Assembly: GCA_004145795.1 (NCBI GenBank)
Contig: SEIO01000005.1
Location: 1 to 64,000, forward strand
Origin: Lentibacillus lipolyticus
GTDB lineage: Bacteria; Bacillota; Bacilli; Bacillales; Amphibacillaceae
Direction: 5' to 3'
Length of the DNA: 64,000 nucleotides
The notes below the pieces were generated by a model that saw only the letters and a program-made list of their open reading frames with translations, was not told the origin of the DNA and ran no database searches. Each line of letters opens with the position of its first letter. The first letter of the stretch is position 1. The translations under genes and the position numbers were made by a program. Positions 1-9,257 of this stretch are shown in pieces.

Positions 1-122
1 GATTTGCCTTCAAATCCTCCGCACGCCACCTCACGGTCGACGCACTATCTGTCAGCTAATGCTTACCGGCTGCACGGCGCATTCGGGACTTACACCCTAT
101 AGTGCATGTGCTGCCACTCGCA
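1..122 (-). ncRNA. 5' part of a group IIC intron (truncated by window edge)
   Basis: Read on the minus strand, this stretch begins right after the T-run of the glnA terminator. It carries group II intron domain I landmarks: a CTATAGGGTGTAAGTCCCG segment, then an AGC(A)TTAGCT segment, a GTCGACCGTGAGGTGGCG segment and GATTTGAAGG. The same elements occur in the same order in the Oceanobacillus iheyensis group IIC intron, as I recall that sequence. Insertion directly downstream of an intrinsic terminator hairpin is the hallmark of class C introns. The exact 5' splice site is uncertain, within a few bases of 122. Domains II-VI and any reverse transcriptase would lie beyond position 1. Confidence 0.75.
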
Positions 123-154
123 AAAAAGGCTTCTGCCCGCTTGGACAGAAGCCT
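122..154 (-). terminator. glnA terminator
   Basis: On the minus strand AGGCTTCTGTCC pairs with GGGCAGAAGCCT around a short loop and is followed by six T residues. It lies 21 bases after the glnA stop and ends the glnR-glnA operon. It also forms the insertion target of the adjacent group II intron. Confidence 0.9.
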
Positions 155-175
155 TGTGCATCTTCCTATGGATTT

Positions 176-1513
176 TTAATAGGAAGCCAAATACTGTTCC
201 CGCTCCCACGGGTGGACAGTCGAGCGGAACATATCCCACTCAATTTCTTTTGCCTCCATAAAATGTTCGAACAAATGCTCACCAAGTGCATCTATAATGG
301 TTTGATCCCTTTGCAGTTCTTCAAGTGCATCCATCAGCGTTGCAGGCAGATCTTTAATCCCGTTTTGCTCACGTTCTTTTCGGTCCATTACATAAATATT
401 ACTGTCAACTGCTGTCGGCGGAGTCAATTTATTCTTTATACCGTCCAGTCCGCTCGCAAGCAGTACAGACATGGCCATGTATGGATTAGCGGACGGATCA
501 ACACTTCTCGCTTCAATGCGTGTACTTAACCCTCTTGAATAAGGAATACGGACAAGTGGACTTCGATTAGCACCGGACCAAGCAACATAGCATGGCGCCT
601 CATATCCGGGTACGAGCCGTTTATAGGAATTGACCGTAGGGTTTGTTACAGCTGTAAAATTAGTAGCGTGTTTAATCACGCCAGCTGTAAACTGATAGGC
701 GACATCACTAAGCTGCATGTCACCATCTGGATCAAAGAAGCTATTTTCACCATTTGCAAACAAAGACATGTTGACATGCATGCCGGAACCATTAACACCA
801 AAGAGTGGCTTCGGCATAAATGTAGCATGAAGATTATGTTTTCTCGCGATTGTTTTTACCACTAGTTTAAAGGTCTGGATATCATCCGCATGTTTTACTG
901 CATCGGAATATTTAAAATCTATTTCATGCTGCCCTGGTGCCCCTTCATGGTGAGATGCTTCAATCTCAAATCCCATTTCTTCCAATTCCAGAACAATGTC
1001 TCGCCGGCAATTTTCGCCTAAATCCGTTGGCGCCAAATCAAAGTACCCACCACGATCGTTCAGCTCCAGGGATGGGGAGCCTTTTTCATCTAGTTTGAAC
1101 AAAAAGAATTCCGGTTCTGTTCCGATATTGAATGCATCAAAACCTAATTCTTCCATTTTCTTAAGGTTGCGTTTCAGATTATACCTTGGACACCCTTCAA
1201 ACGGTGTGCCATCCGGATTATAAATATCACAGATGAACCGTGCGACTTTTCCTTTGTCCGATGTCCACGGAAACACAACAAATGTATCAAGGTCAGGATG
1301 CAGATACATGTCTGATTCTTCTATCCGAACAAACCCCTCGATGGATGATCCGTCAAACATCATTTTATTGTCCAGTGCCTTATCAAGCTGGCTGAGCGGA
1401 ATTTCAACATTCTTTATCGTTCCCAGCATATCAGTGAATTGAAGACGGATAAACCGGACATTTTCTTCCTCAATTTTTTTCAAAATCTGCTCTCTCGTTA
1501 ACGTATTGGACAT
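176..1513 (-). CDS. glnA: Glutamine synthetase, type I
   Basis: This 445-residue protein is the full length of Bacillus GSI-alpha enzymes. It condenses ammonium with glutamate using ATP to give glutamine, in the cytoplasm as a dodecamer. The catalytic signatures are visible: [10 protein letters not shown] near residue 52, the EPEFF metal ligands near 134, the GSGMHVN stretch near 242 and NRSPLVRIP near 318. It follows glnR by 30 bases, so the pair forms the classical glnRA operon, with a GlnR box upstream of glnR. In B. subtilis the feedback-inhibited enzyme also controls GlnR and TnrA activity; that role is assumed here from the family. An AGGAGG site supports the chosen ATG. Confidence 0.97.
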   Translation of the reverse strand: MSNTLTREQILKKIEEENVRFIRLQFTDMLGTIKNVEIPLSQLDKALDNKMMFDGSSIEGFVRIEESDMYLHPDLDTFVVFPWTSDKGKVARFICDIYNPDGTPFEGCPRYNLKRNLKKMEELGFDAFNIGTEPEFFLFKLDEKGSPSLELNDRGGYFDLAPTDLGENCRRDIVLELEEMGFEIEASHHEGAPGQHEIDFKYSDAVKHADDIQTFKLVVKTIARKHNLHATFMPKPLFGVNGSGMHVNMSLFANGENSFFDPDGDMQLSDVAYQFTAGVIKHATNFTAVTNPTVNSYKRLVPGYEAPCYVAWSGANRSPLVRIPYSRGLSTRIEARSVDPSANPYMAMSVLLASGLDGIKNKLTPPTAVDSNIYVMDRKEREQNGIKDLPATLMDALEELQRDQTIIDALGEHLFEHFMEAKEIEWDMFRSTVHPWEREQYLASY

Positions 1514-1543
1514 ATTTTTCCTCCTTCTTATTTATGAAATCGC

Positions 1544-1930
1544 TTATTGGTAAAATCTTGATAATTCACCCCGAAGCAGATTCGTTTTGCCGGGAATCAC
1601 GACTTCTGCCGGCTCTGCTTTTACGTATTTGCGTAATTCGCGATTGGAAAGGTCACGATTTGTATGTTCTTCGCTTCCTCCAGTGCTTCGCTCTGACAGC
1701 AACATTCGTTGAATCCCAGCTAGATTAATTCCCTGATCCAGCAACTTTTTTATTTCTAATAAACGATCAACATCCTGAAAAGAAAATAAACGCTGATTTC
1801 CGGATGTTCTTGCGGGATGAATTAAACCTTGGGATTCATAATAACGGACTTGCCTTGCTGTCAGCTCTGTCAGTTGCTTGACGATACTTATGGAAAACAG
1901 CGGCATTGTACGGCGATCCTGATCATTCAT
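1544..1930 (-). CDS. glnR: Transcriptional repressor GlnR (MerR family)
   Basis: This 128-residue MerR-type regulator has an N-terminal winged helix (LTELTARQVRYYESQGLI, about residues 15-32), followed by a helix (RLLEIKKLLDQGINLAGIQ) and a C-terminal tail of the GlnR type that senses feedback-inhibited glutamine synthetase. In B. subtilis GlnR represses glnRA and other nitrogen genes when nitrogen is plentiful. It is the first gene of the glnRA operon and sits behind a sigma-A promoter with a perfect TGTNA-N7-TNACA box, which suggests autorepression. A GGAGGG site precedes the ATG. Confidence 0.93.
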   Translation of the reverse strand: MNDQDRRTMPLFSISIVKQLTELTARQVRYYESQGLIHPARTSGNQRLFSFQDVDRLLEIKKLLDQGINLAGIQRMLLSERSTGGSEEHTNRDLSNRELRKYVKAEPAEVVIPGKTNLLRGELSRFYQ

Positions 1931-1968
1931 TAGAATTACCCTCCTCTCCCTATGTATGAATGGAAGTT

Positions 1969-1997
1969 AGATTACCAGATGAGAAGTTTATTGTCAA
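1969..1997 (-). promoter_or_regulatory. Sigma-A promoter of glnRA
   Basis: Minus strand: TTGACA (1992-1997), a 17-base spacer and TAATCT (1969-1974), about 40 bases upstream of the glnR start. The adjacent GlnR box supports it as the operon promoter. Confidence 0.8.
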
Positions 1998-2002
1998 ATT
2001 GA

Positions 2003-2019
2003 TGTGAAGTTTCCTAACA
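2003..2019 (-). promoter_or_regulatory. GlnR/TnrA operator box
   Basis: Minus strand TGTTAGGAAACTTCACA fits the TGTNA-N7-TNACA consensus at every defined position. It lies just upstream of the -35 element of the glnR promoter, the position at which GlnR acts in B. subtilis. A second box was not found. Confidence 0.85.
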
Positions 2020-2033
2020 TGTCTGATTAACAT

Positions 2034-2060
2034 AAAAAAAGAGCTTTAAACAAGCTCTTT
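2034..2060 (-). terminator. Terminator overlapping the ynbB stop codon
   Basis: AAAGAGCTT pairs with AAGCTCTTT around a five-base loop that contains the TAA stop of ynbB. Seven T residues follow on the minus strand. It separates ynbB from the glnR promoter. Confidence 0.85.
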
Positions 2061-3281
2061 TTCCTCGAGTTCTTCCATTGCAGCCTTCAGTGCCAACTTG
2101 ACATGCGCATAGGTCAAGCCCCCCTGAATAAAAGCCATATATGGCGGGCGAATAGGTCCGTCTGCCGTCAGTTCAAGACTGGCTCCCTGAATAAACGTAC
2201 CAGCGGCCATGATGACATCATCATCATATCCAGGCATTTCAGCCGGATATGGTGTTACAAAGGCATTCACAGGGGAATTTCGCTGGATTGCCTGACAAAA
2301 CGCTATCATCCGTTCTGCACTAGGAAAAGTGACAGACTGTATCAAATCGGTCCGTCTGGCTTGATAGCCCGGTGAGGTATAAAAACCGGCTATTTCCAGA
2401 AATCTTGCTGTTAATATAGCGCCTTTTAAAGCCTCTCCGACAATCAGTGGAGCCATAAACAACCCCTGAAACATCTCCTGCAAAGTATGGAAAGTGGCAC
2501 CTGTTTCTTTACCGAGACCCGGAGCAGTCAACCGGTTTGCACATTGCTCAACTAGACTTTCCTTCCCGGCAATATACCCACCGGCTCGTACAATACCCCC
2601 GCCGGGATTTTTTATAAGAGAACCGGCTATAAGATCAGCTCCGACATGGAGCGGTTCTTTTTCTTCGACAAATTCTCCATAGCAGTTATCAACAAAAATA
2701 GTTACATCCTCATTGATCTCTTTTACAAACGTAACCATTTCCGCTATTTCATTAACAGTAAACGATGGTCTGTCATCATATCCTTTTGAGCGCTGAATAC
2801 CAACAACTGCTGTTTTTGGCGATAATTTTCGTTCGATTTCATGAAAGTCCACCGAACCATCATTTTTCAGTTCGACCTGGTCATATGTAATCTGAAAGTC
2901 AGTCAGGGAACCGGATGCATTCCCATTGGTGCCTATGACAGATTCAAGCGTGTCATATGGCTTACCGGTTATATACAACAGTTCATCGCCGGGCCGCAAA
3001 AGTCCAAACAAAGCAGTTGAGATAGCATGGGTGCCAGAAACGATCTGTGGCCGGACTAATGCATCCTCGCCACCGAAAACATTCGCATACACGGCCTCTA
3101 ATGTTTCACGTCCTATATCATCATACCCATAACCGGTAGTTGAATGGAAATGACTGTCACTGACACGATTGCTGATAAAAGCATCTAAGACCCGCTTTTG
3201 ATTGGCCTCAACCAGTTTAGATACGTCTGCATGTCTGTGCGCACAGTCTTTTTCTGCTTGCGCTAGTAAGTCATCTATCAT
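2046..3281 (-). CDS. ynbB: PLP-dependent methionine gamma-lyase/aluminium resistance family protein (YnbB)
   Basis: A 411-residue fold-type I pyridoxal-phosphate enzyme of the YnbB/aluminium-resistance family, related to cystathionine lyases. The cofactor lysine is probably in SLIKNPGGG near residue 222, preceded by FVDNCYGEF, where the aspartate would hold the pyridine nitrogen. The true substrate is not known for the Bacillus proteins, and the aluminium-resistance label is historical. It starts three bases after the hflX stop, so the two are co-transcribed, as in B. subtilis (ynbA-ynbB). Its stop codon lies inside a terminator. Confidence 0.88.
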   Translation of the reverse strand: MIDDLLAQAEKDCAHRHADVSKLVEANQKRVLDAFISNRVSDSHFHSTTGYGYDDIGRETLEAVYANVFGGEDALVRPQIVSGTHAISTALFGLLRPGDELLYITGKPYDTLESVIGTNGNASGSLTDFQITYDQVELKNDGSVDFHEIERKLSPKTAVVGIQRSKGYDDRPSFTVNEIAEMVTFVKEINEDVTIFVDNCYGEFVEEKEPLHVGADLIAGSLIKNPGGGIVRAGGYIAGKESLVEQCANRLTAPGLGKETGATFHTLQEMFQGLFMAPLIVGEALKGAILTARFLEIAGFYTSPGYQARRTDLIQSVTFPSAERMIAFCQAIQRNSPVNAFVTPYPAEMPGYDDDVIMAAGTFIQGASLELTADGPIRPPYMAFIQGGLTYAHVKLALKAAMEELEEKELV

Positions 3282-3284
3282 TTA

Positions 3285-4520
3285 TCAATACTCCTTCAAT
3301 AAGCCATTCAGCGGATGGTTATGCCGGACATATCCTTGAATTGCATACATGTTATTCGTTTCCTGAAATGACTTTTTTGTTACAATTGTTTCCCTTTCCA
3401 GCCGGTGAATCAATTTCCCCTGTCCGGGCTCCAGCATAACGGAATAGTCCTTCCATTCCGTTGTCAAAATTTCCTCTATTTTCTCCAAAAGCCTTTGCAA
3501 ATCTTCTGGATGGTGGGCACTCATGATGATATTCGGATGGTTCATCGGTATAAAATCATCTGTTATTAAATCATGTTTATTATAAATCGTCAGCATCGGA
3601 ATAGTATCCGCTTCCAGCTCCTGCAACAGGTTCTGGACAGTTTGCTGCTGCTGGTCCAGATCCGGGTTTGCCATATCCACAACATGAAGAATAAAGTCAG
3701 CCTCAGACACTTCCTCCAATGTGGACCGGAATGATGCGATCAATGATGTCGGCAAGTCCTGGATAAAACCGACTGTATCGGTAACAAGCGTTTGAAAACC
3801 GGATGGGAGCTGGATTTGACGTGTCAAAGGATCCAACGTAGCAAATAGCTGGTTCTCTTCAAGCGCATCACCCTGTGTAAGCCGATTAAATAGGGTCGAC
3901 TTGCCTGCATTCGTATAACCAACAATGGCAATCTGAAATACGTCGTTGGTTTTCCTTCGATTTCGATACTGTTCCCGCTGGCGGACCACCATTTTCAGCT
4001 GACGTTTTATATCGTCAATCCGTTGTCTTATATGACGCTGATCTGTCTCCAGCTTGGTTTCACCAGGGCCGCGCGTTCCAATCCCGGCACCAAGCCGGGA
4101 CATTTCCTCCCCTCTTCCGCGCAGCCTTGGCAATGTATACTCCAGTTGCGCAAGCTCAACCTGAAGTTTACCTTCTTTTGTGCGTGCTCGCTGCGCGAAA
4201 ATATCCAGAATAAGCTGGCTCCGATCAATGACCTGGAACCCGGAATGGTCGCTTAAATTACGAAGCTGGCCCGGTGACAGTTCGTCATTTGAAACGATAA
4301 GATCAACAGCCAGCTCTTCAGCGGCTTCCTTTATTTCTTGCAGTTTTCCTTTACCAATATAGAATGCAGGATGAATCTTCTGCCGCCGCTGCGTCATCGT
4401 TTTGACGACTGATCCTCCTGCAGTATTGCAAAGAGAATCAAGCTCCTCGAGTGATGATTCAAATCGCTTTTCATTATCTCCCGGCAGTTTGACAGCTATG
4501 AGCAATATCCGTTGCGGCAT
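3285..4520 (-). CDS. hflX: Ribosome-associated GTPase HflX
   Basis: This is the GTPase HflX (YnbA), which binds and splits stalled or stress-damaged 70S ribosomes. The HflX-specific N-terminal domain is followed by a glycine-rich linker (RLRGRGEEMSRLGAGIGTRG) and a G domain with GYTNAGKST (G1), DTVGFI (G3) and NKHD (G4). I chose the ATG at 4520 (411 residues, starting MPQRILL) because GGGATGTGAT lies six bases before it. The in-frame ATG at 4565 has a purine-rich AAGGA directly abutting it and would add 15 residues. It forms a unit with ynbB, downstream of spoVK. Confidence 0.92.
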   Translation of the reverse strand: MPQRILLIAVKLPGDNEKRFESSLEELDSLCNTAGGSVVKTMTQRRQKIHPAFYIGKGKLQEIKEAAEELAVDLIVSNDELSPGQLRNLSDHSGFQVIDRSQLILDIFAQRARTKEGKLQVELAQLEYTLPRLRGRGEEMSRLGAGIGTRGPGETKLETDQRHIRQRIDDIKRQLKMVVRQREQYRNRRKTNDVFQIAIVGYTNAGKSTLFNRLTQGDALEENQLFATLDPLTRQIQLPSGFQTLVTDTVGFIQDLPTSLIASFRSTLEEVSEADFILHVVDMANPDLDQQQQTVQNLLQELEADTIPMLTIYNKHDLITDDFIPMNHPNIIMSAHHPEDLQRLLEKIEEILTTEWKDYSVMLEPGQGKLIHRLERETIVTKKSFQETNNMYAIQGYVRHNHPLNGLLKEY

Positions 4521-4606
4521 TTTGTTATCACATCCCAATAGTGTAGTTCCATCTTCCCAATTCATTCCTTATCATAGCAGAGTTTTTTGGATACAACAAT
4601 TTCTGT

Positions 4607-5530
4607 TTACTGGTCATCAAATGTCAAATCATCACCAGTCAAAAATATCAGATCATCCGGCGAAAATGCCTCCTGATTCAATAACCGTACTGCATGGTTC
4701 CTGATGGATTGTTCAATGACATTGCGGATAAAGCGCGCATTTGAAAAATTAGTCGATGTCTCGCGTTTCTTTTTATATAAATGCGTACGCAGTTTCCATT
4801 CTGCCTCTTTCGTCAATTCATATTCCCGTTCCTGCACCATCTGCTTGGCAATTTTGGTCAGCTCATCGATATCATAGTCTTCGAAATCGAGGATAAATGG
4901 GAATCTCGATTTCAAGCCCGGATTCAGTGTCAAAAACCGGTCCATTTCATAAGGGTAGCCAGCGAGGATTAAGACAAAGTCATTATGGTGATCTTCCATA
5001 TGCTTCACTAATGTATCGATTGCTTCCTTTCCAAAGTCCTTCTCACCGCCGCGAGCCAATGAATAGGCTTCATCGACAAACAAAATGCCTCCCATGGCTT
5101 TCTGAATGACCGAACGCGTCTTCTGTGCTGTCTGTCCGATATATTCACCGACTAAGTCTGCGCGTTCTGCTTCAATAAAGTGCCCTTTTGACAGCAAGTT
5201 CATATCAAAATACATTTGGGCCAGTTTTCTTGCGACTGTTGTTTTTCCGGTACCTGGATTGCCCTTGAACAGCATATGCAGTACCTGGTTGGATCCAGGC
5301 AGCCCCATTTCGTTCCTTTTGCCATTAATGACGATGGTTGCATATACCTCTTTAATGGTTTCTTTTAGTTCCTCCATTCCAATAAATGAAGAAAACGCTG
5401 CATCAATATGGGAAAACGGGTTATTTGTTTCATTCCGCAGTTTGCTGTTTCGATTAGGCTGAGCGAGCTGTTTATCCTGCAAAATAATATTGATTTGCCC
5501 GTTTTTGTTTCGCTGCTTTTGCGTATCCAC
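4607..5530 (-). CDS. spoVK: Stage V sporulation protein K (AAA ATPase)
   Basis: This 307-residue CbxX/CfqX-type AAA ATPase is needed for late spore maturation in B. subtilis. It has Walker A GNPGTGKTT, Walker B GGILFVDEAY, a sensor/arginine region (LNPGLKSRFP) and a helical lid. A GTG start at 5530 is used, with AGGGGTG five bases upstream; B. subtilis SpoVK is slightly longer (about 322). The N-terminal KNGQINIIL stretch is conserved. It stands between hfq and hflX, as in B. subtilis. A sporulation sigma-factor promoter is expected, but I could not identify a convincing one in 5531-5655. Confidence 0.93.
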   Translation of the reverse strand: MDTQKQRNKNGQINIILQDKQLAQPNRNSKLRNETNNPFSHIDAAFSSFIGMEELKETIKEVYATIVINGKRNEMGLPGSNQVLHMLFKGNPGTGKTTVARKLAQMYFDMNLLSKGHFIEAERADLVGEYIGQTAQKTRSVIQKAMGGILFVDEAYSLARGGEKDFGKEAIDTLVKHMEDHHNDFVLILAGYPYEMDRFLTLNPGLKSRFPFILDFEDYDIDELTKIAKQMVQEREYELTKEAEWKLRTHLYKKKRETSTNFSNARFIRNVIEQSIRNHAVRLLNQEAFSPDDLIFLTGDDLTFDDQ

Positions 5531-5620
5531 ATCATCACCCCTTCATCACGATAGTATACGCGACAAGAAGGTATGGCGTGACAAACGCCCATAAGTCACA
5601 TTATATGCCCTCCGTAAAGC

Positions 5621-5648
5621 AAAACGGACGCGTTTAAGCGCCCGTTTT
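5621..5648 (-). terminator. hfq terminator
   Basis: AAAACGGGCGC pairs over 11 bp (with one G-U pair) with GCGTCCGTTTT, seven bases after the hfq stop, and TTTTGCTTT completes the tail. It ends the mutSL-miaA-hfq direction of transcription before spoVK. Confidence 0.85.
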
Positions 5649-5655
5649 ACATGTC

Positions 5656-5880
5656 CTATTCTTTATCCAATGTCACATTTTTTACCGGAGCAAATGTGGA
5701 AATGGCATGTTTGAAAATCAGCTGCTGTTTCCCATCTGTTTCGATGAGGACGGTGAAATTATCGAACGCCTTCACAACTCCCCGCAATTGAAATCCATTG
5801 GTTAAAAAAAGCGTAACCGAAATATGGTCTTTCCTCAATTTGTTTAGGTACTGATCCTGAATATTTACTGATTGTGCCAT
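5656..5880 (-). CDS. hfq: RNA chaperone Hfq
   Basis: A 74-residue Sm-like protein of typical Bacillus length. The Sm1 motif is [20 protein letters not shown] (about 26-45) and the Sm2 motif is KHAISTFAP near 58-66. The family forms hexamers that bind A-rich and U-rich RNA; in Gram-positives its role in sRNA action is modest. It lies 38 bases after miaA, the same neighbour as in most bacteria, and is probably read through from miaA. Confidence 0.95.
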   Translation of the reverse strand: MAQSVNIQDQYLNKLRKDHISVTLFLTNGFQLRGVVKAFDNFTVLIETDGKQQLIFKHAISTFAPVKNVTLDKE

Positions 5881-5918
5881 TGTTTTTCCTCCTCAAATCT
5901 ATCTGTACATAAATATTT

Positions 5919-6854
5919 CTAGATTCCTTCTAACATTCCTGCTAAATCGCCTGAAATTTTTCCAAATGTTTCTTCAATTGTCGCAGGGGTAATCGTGTAC
6001 CAATGAACATGCAACTTATTTCTGAACCATGTGTATTGCCTTTTAGCAAATCTTCTGGAATTCCGCTTCAGTAACCGGATACTCTCATCAAGCGTCTGTT
6101 CCCCTTCAAAATACGGAATAAACTCTTTATAGCCTATACCGCGCATTGCCTGGGAATCAGCAAACCCCAGCATATATAATTTGCGGACTTCATCAAGCAG
6201 CCCATTCTCCATCATGTGATCTACTCGTTTGTTTATCCGTTCATATAACAGCGTCCGATCCATTTCCAGCCCAATAAATATTGGATTATATTTCCCATCA
6301 CGTATTTGGTTGTGCTGGTATTCCGACATCGTTTTGCCAGTTGTTTCATAGATTTCCAATGCACGAATGAGTCTCCGGTGATTATTTGGGTGAACTTTTG
6401 CGGCCTGGTCCGGGTCAAGCTTCTTCAGCCGGTTGTACAGCTCCGCCGAACCCTTGTAACTGAGTTCCTGTTCCAGCCGTTTTGTCACTTGTTCATCCCG
6501 TCGCTGGTTGGAAAAATTATAATCATATAAAGCCGCCTGAATATAAAGCCCACTGCCCCCAGCTATAATTGGCAGTTTTTGTCTGGAAGTAATTAAATCA
6601 ATATAATACTGGACATTTTGTTGAAAATCAGCTGCCGAAAACGGCTCATCAGGCTCCCGGATATCAATCATATAGTGGGGAATCCCCTCTTTTTCTTTAT
6701 CCGCAATCTTCGCAGTCCCGATGTCAAGACCTTTGTAAACTTGCATGGAATCCCCACTTATAATTTCACCGTTAAATGCTTTGGCTATTTCAACGCTTAA
6801 ACGTGTTTTCCCCACCGCAGTCGGGCCGACAATTGCGATGACTGTTGGCTTCAT
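5919..6854 (-). CDS. miaA: tRNA dimethylallyltransferase
   Basis: MiaA transfers a dimethylallyl group to N6 of A37 in tRNAs reading UNN codons; MiaB (encoded at 13138-14718) then methylthiolates the product. Visible signatures are the P-loop GPTAVGKT near residue 10, the DSMQVYKGLDIGTAK region near 35 and the C-terminal KRQYTWFRN tRNA-contact segment. The start at 6854 (311 residues) is preferred because AGGGG lies seven bases upstream; an ATG two codons earlier touches that site. It follows the Dps gene by 20 bases and precedes hfq. Confidence 0.94.
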   Translation of the reverse strand: MKPTVIAIVGPTAVGKTRLSVEIAKAFNGEIISGDSMQVYKGLDIGTAKIADKEKEGIPHYMIDIREPDEPFSAADFQQNVQYYIDLITSRQKLPIIAGGSGLYIQAALYDYNFSNQRRDEQVTKRLEQELSYKGSAELYNRLKKLDPDQAAKVHPNNHRRLIRALEIYETTGKTMSEYQHNQIRDGKYNPIFIGLEMDRTLLYERINKRVDHMMENGLLDEVRKLYMLGFADSQAMRGIGYKEFIPYFEGEQTLDESIRLLKRNSRRFAKRQYTWFRNKLHVHWYTITPATIEETFGKISGDLAGMLEGI

Positions 6855-6874
6855 CAGCATTCCCCTATATCTGT

Positions 6875-7324
6875 TTATTCATATGCACGATACGCATGGA
6901 GCATCCAAACATATTTCTCTAATTTTCCCTGGAGGGTAACAAGCAAATCTACGGTTGGCTCGTCTTTTTGCTCAGATGCGTATGGAATCCCCTCTTCCTT
7001 TATTTCATTAATAATCTGTTGGAAATCTTCTATCAGCTTGTCAATCATTTCTCCTTCTTTGTCATCAGCTGTGGCTTCTTCAAGTGTTGCTTCTTTTATG
7101 TATTTTATCATTGTAGCCAATGGTTTGCCGTCAATCGTCAGCACTCTTTCGGCAATGTCATCAATATCATCCGCCAATGTAGTATACATCTCTTCGAACA
7201 ACGCATGCAACTGAAAAAAGTGATGCCCTTGCACATACCAGTGATAACGATGTAGCTTCACATACATGACAAAGCAGTTGGACAAAAGCTGATTCAAAGA
7301 ATTGATAAGTTTCTGGTTATCCAT
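6875..7324 (-). CDS. Dps-family ferritin-like DNA-binding protein
   Basis: A 149-residue Dps/MrgA-type mini-ferritin that should assemble into a dodecamer, oxidise Fe(II) with peroxide and shield DNA. The ferroxidase residues typical of the family are visible: KLHRYHWYVQGHHFF (about 23-37) and the D..DDIAER helix near 54-61. The start at 7324 follows GGGGTG; the in-frame GTG three codons earlier is part of that ribosome site. The gene sits between mutL and miaA, where B. subtilis has no dps gene as far as I recall, so it may be a lineage-specific insertion. No PerR box was identified in the 57-base gap upstream. Confidence 0.88.
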   Translation of the reverse strand: MDNQKLINSLNQLLSNCFVMYVKLHRYHWYVQGHHFFQLHALFEEMYTTLADDIDDIAERVLTIDGKPLATMIKYIKEATLEEATADDKEGEMIDKLIEDFQQIINEIKEEGIPYASEQKDEPTVDLLVTLQGKLEKYVWMLHAYRAYE

Positions 7325-7381
7325 AAGACACACCCCGCTTTTTTCTCAGCAGTATGCACAGGATGTGTCTCATTTATACAT

Positions 7382-9238
7382 CTACATGACCCGTTTAAAC
7401 ATTTTTTCAAGTTCATAGGAAGAAAAATAGATGAGAATTGGCCGGCCGTGCGGACAGGTGAATGGATCTTTTGCTTTCCGCAAGTTCTCCAGCAGTATGG
7501 CCATATCCTCGTGGTTTAAGTAATGATTTGCCTTAATGGATCGTTTGCATGACATCAAGGCTGCAGCATCCTCTCTAATCGCTTCAATATCGATGGATTC
7601 ATGCTGCATTATCTGTTCGATCATTTCCCGGATGATTTCTTCTTCAAATCCGTCCGGAAACCAAACCGGGTGCGATCGTATAATATAGGATTGATTCCCA
7701 AACGGTTCGAAAAACAGACCAACATTGGCCAGTTCATCTTTGTGCTGCTCGATAAAAATAGATTCCTGCCTGGAAAAGTCAAAGGTTAATGGAATCAATA
7801 GTTCCTGCAATTCATTTGGTGCTTGTCCCAGTTTGTCCCGGAACTGCTCAAATTTAATTCGTTCCTGAGCGGCATGCTGGTCAATCATATAAAAACCGTT
7901 CTCGTTCTGTCCGAGGATATAAGTGCCATGCAGCTGACCAATCGGATATATGGCGGGAATCCGCGCATCCCCCTCGTCACTTGAGACAGGTCCCTGTTCA
8001 GAAGTATGCGGTACCTCCGTATGACGTGTATCTATAGCATTCCAATGGATATCTGTGTCACCATTTGCCTTCGGAGACGCTTCCTGCCAATTCGAATGGG
8101 CTGATCCGGACGCTTCCATACCAGGCTGGTGCTCATTCACGAGCTGATTGGATTCTTGCAACTGGTTAGTTGTTTGCGGCGTTTCCAGCGGCATCGAATC
8201 CTGTATGCTGACCGTCGTCTGATCCGCTTTTTTCTGTTCTATTTCTGGAATCAGAGATGTACGTCTGAACACGGAACGAATTGTTTCTTCGATTGCCGTC
8301 ACTAGTTCCTGGTCCTTGCTGAACCGGGCTTCCAACTTAGTCGGATGCACATTGACGTCAACGAGAATCGGGTCCATCTCAATCGCCAGTACAGTAATGG
8401 GGTACCGCCCAACTGGCAGCAGCGTATGGTACCCTCGGATGATAGCCTGTGACAGCTGCATGCTTTTTATATATCGCCCATTGATAATGATTGAAATATA
8501 GTTACGGGAAGCCCTGGTTACTTCCGGTTTTGCGATATAACCGTTAATAGAAAAGTCCAGCGTCTCATGCTGCATAGGTAACATTTTTTTGGCCGCGCTC
8601 ATCCCATATACCTGGCTAATGACTTGAAGCAAGTCACCGCTGCCTGTTGTTTTGAACAGGGTTTTATCGTTATGACGCAGTTCAAAACGAATATCGGGAT
8701 GGGACAATGCCAAGCGATTCAGAAGATCAGTTACATGCCCCAGTTCTGTATGAATGGTTTTCATATACTTTAATCGTGCCGGCGTATTGAAAAATAAATC
8801 TTCTACAGTAATTTCCGTCCCTTTACGGGCATCACTTTTGGAATGGTCTTTAACAACACCGCCCTCAAGCGACAGAAGTGTCCCAGCTTGATCTCCTTGC
8901 GATGTTTTCACGGTCAGCCTGCTAACGGCTGCAATACTGGCCAGCGCTTCGCCTCGAAAACCTAGTGTACTGACTCGGAACAAGTCCGTTTCATTTTTTA
9001 TTTTGCTTGTGGCATGACGTAGAAAAGCCTTCTCGGCATCTTCTTCCGTCATACCGTCCCCATTATCAGTCACCTTGATTTTCTGCAAGCCCGCTTCGAA
9101 CAAATCAATACTAATAACTGTGCTTCCTGCATCAATGCTATTTTCAATCAATTCTTTCACGACAGAAGCAGGACGCTCCACTACTTCTCCTGCAGCGATT
9201 TTATTTGCTAGTGCATCCGGCAGTTGAAAAATCCCCAT
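7382..9238 (-). CDS. mutL: DNA mismatch repair endonuclease MutL
   Basis: A 618-residue MutL. The N-terminal GHKL ATPase shows NSIDAGS, DNGDGM and [11 protein letters not shown] low-conservation linker (about 340-430) joins it to a C-terminal dimerisation/endonuclease domain with [12 protein letters not shown], the DQHA(X)2E(X)4E metal-binding nuclease motif of organisms lacking MutH. CKRSIKAN and CPHGRP near the end complete the zinc site. MutL acts with MutS to nick the new strand at mismatches. It starts 19 bases after mutS and is clearly co-transcribed with it. Confidence 0.96.
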   Translation of the reverse strand: MGIFQLPDALANKIAAGEVVERPASVVKELIENSIDAGSTVISIDLFEAGLQKIKVTDNGDGMTEEDAEKAFLRHATSKIKNETDLFRVSTLGFRGEALASIAAVSRLTVKTSQGDQAGTLLSLEGGVVKDHSKSDARKGTEITVEDLFFNTPARLKYMKTIHTELGHVTDLLNRLALSHPDIRFELRHNDKTLFKTTGSGDLLQVISQVYGMSAAKKMLPMQHETLDFSINGYIAKPEVTRASRNYISIIINGRYIKSMQLSQAIIRGYHTLLPVGRYPITVLAIEMDPILVDVNVHPTKLEARFSKDQELVTAIEETIRSVFRRTSLIPEIEQKKADQTTVSIQDSMPLETPQTTNQLQESNQLVNEHQPGMEASGSAHSNWQEASPKANGDTDIHWNAIDTRHTEVPHTSEQGPVSSDEGDARIPAIYPIGQLHGTYILGQNENGFYMIDQHAAQERIKFEQFRDKLGQAPNELQELLIPLTFDFSRQESIFIEQHKDELANVGLFFEPFGNQSYIIRSHPVWFPDGFEEEIIREMIEQIMQHESIDIEAIREDAAALMSCKRSIKANHYLNHEDMAILLENLRKAKDPFTCPHGRPILIYFSSYELEKMFKRVM

Positions 9239-9257
9239 GGAATCGTCCTTTCATTGC

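Noticed and set aside
59-529. 156-codon plus-strand frame at the window start
   Set aside because: It crosses the intron, the terminator and the antisense of glnA; not a gene.
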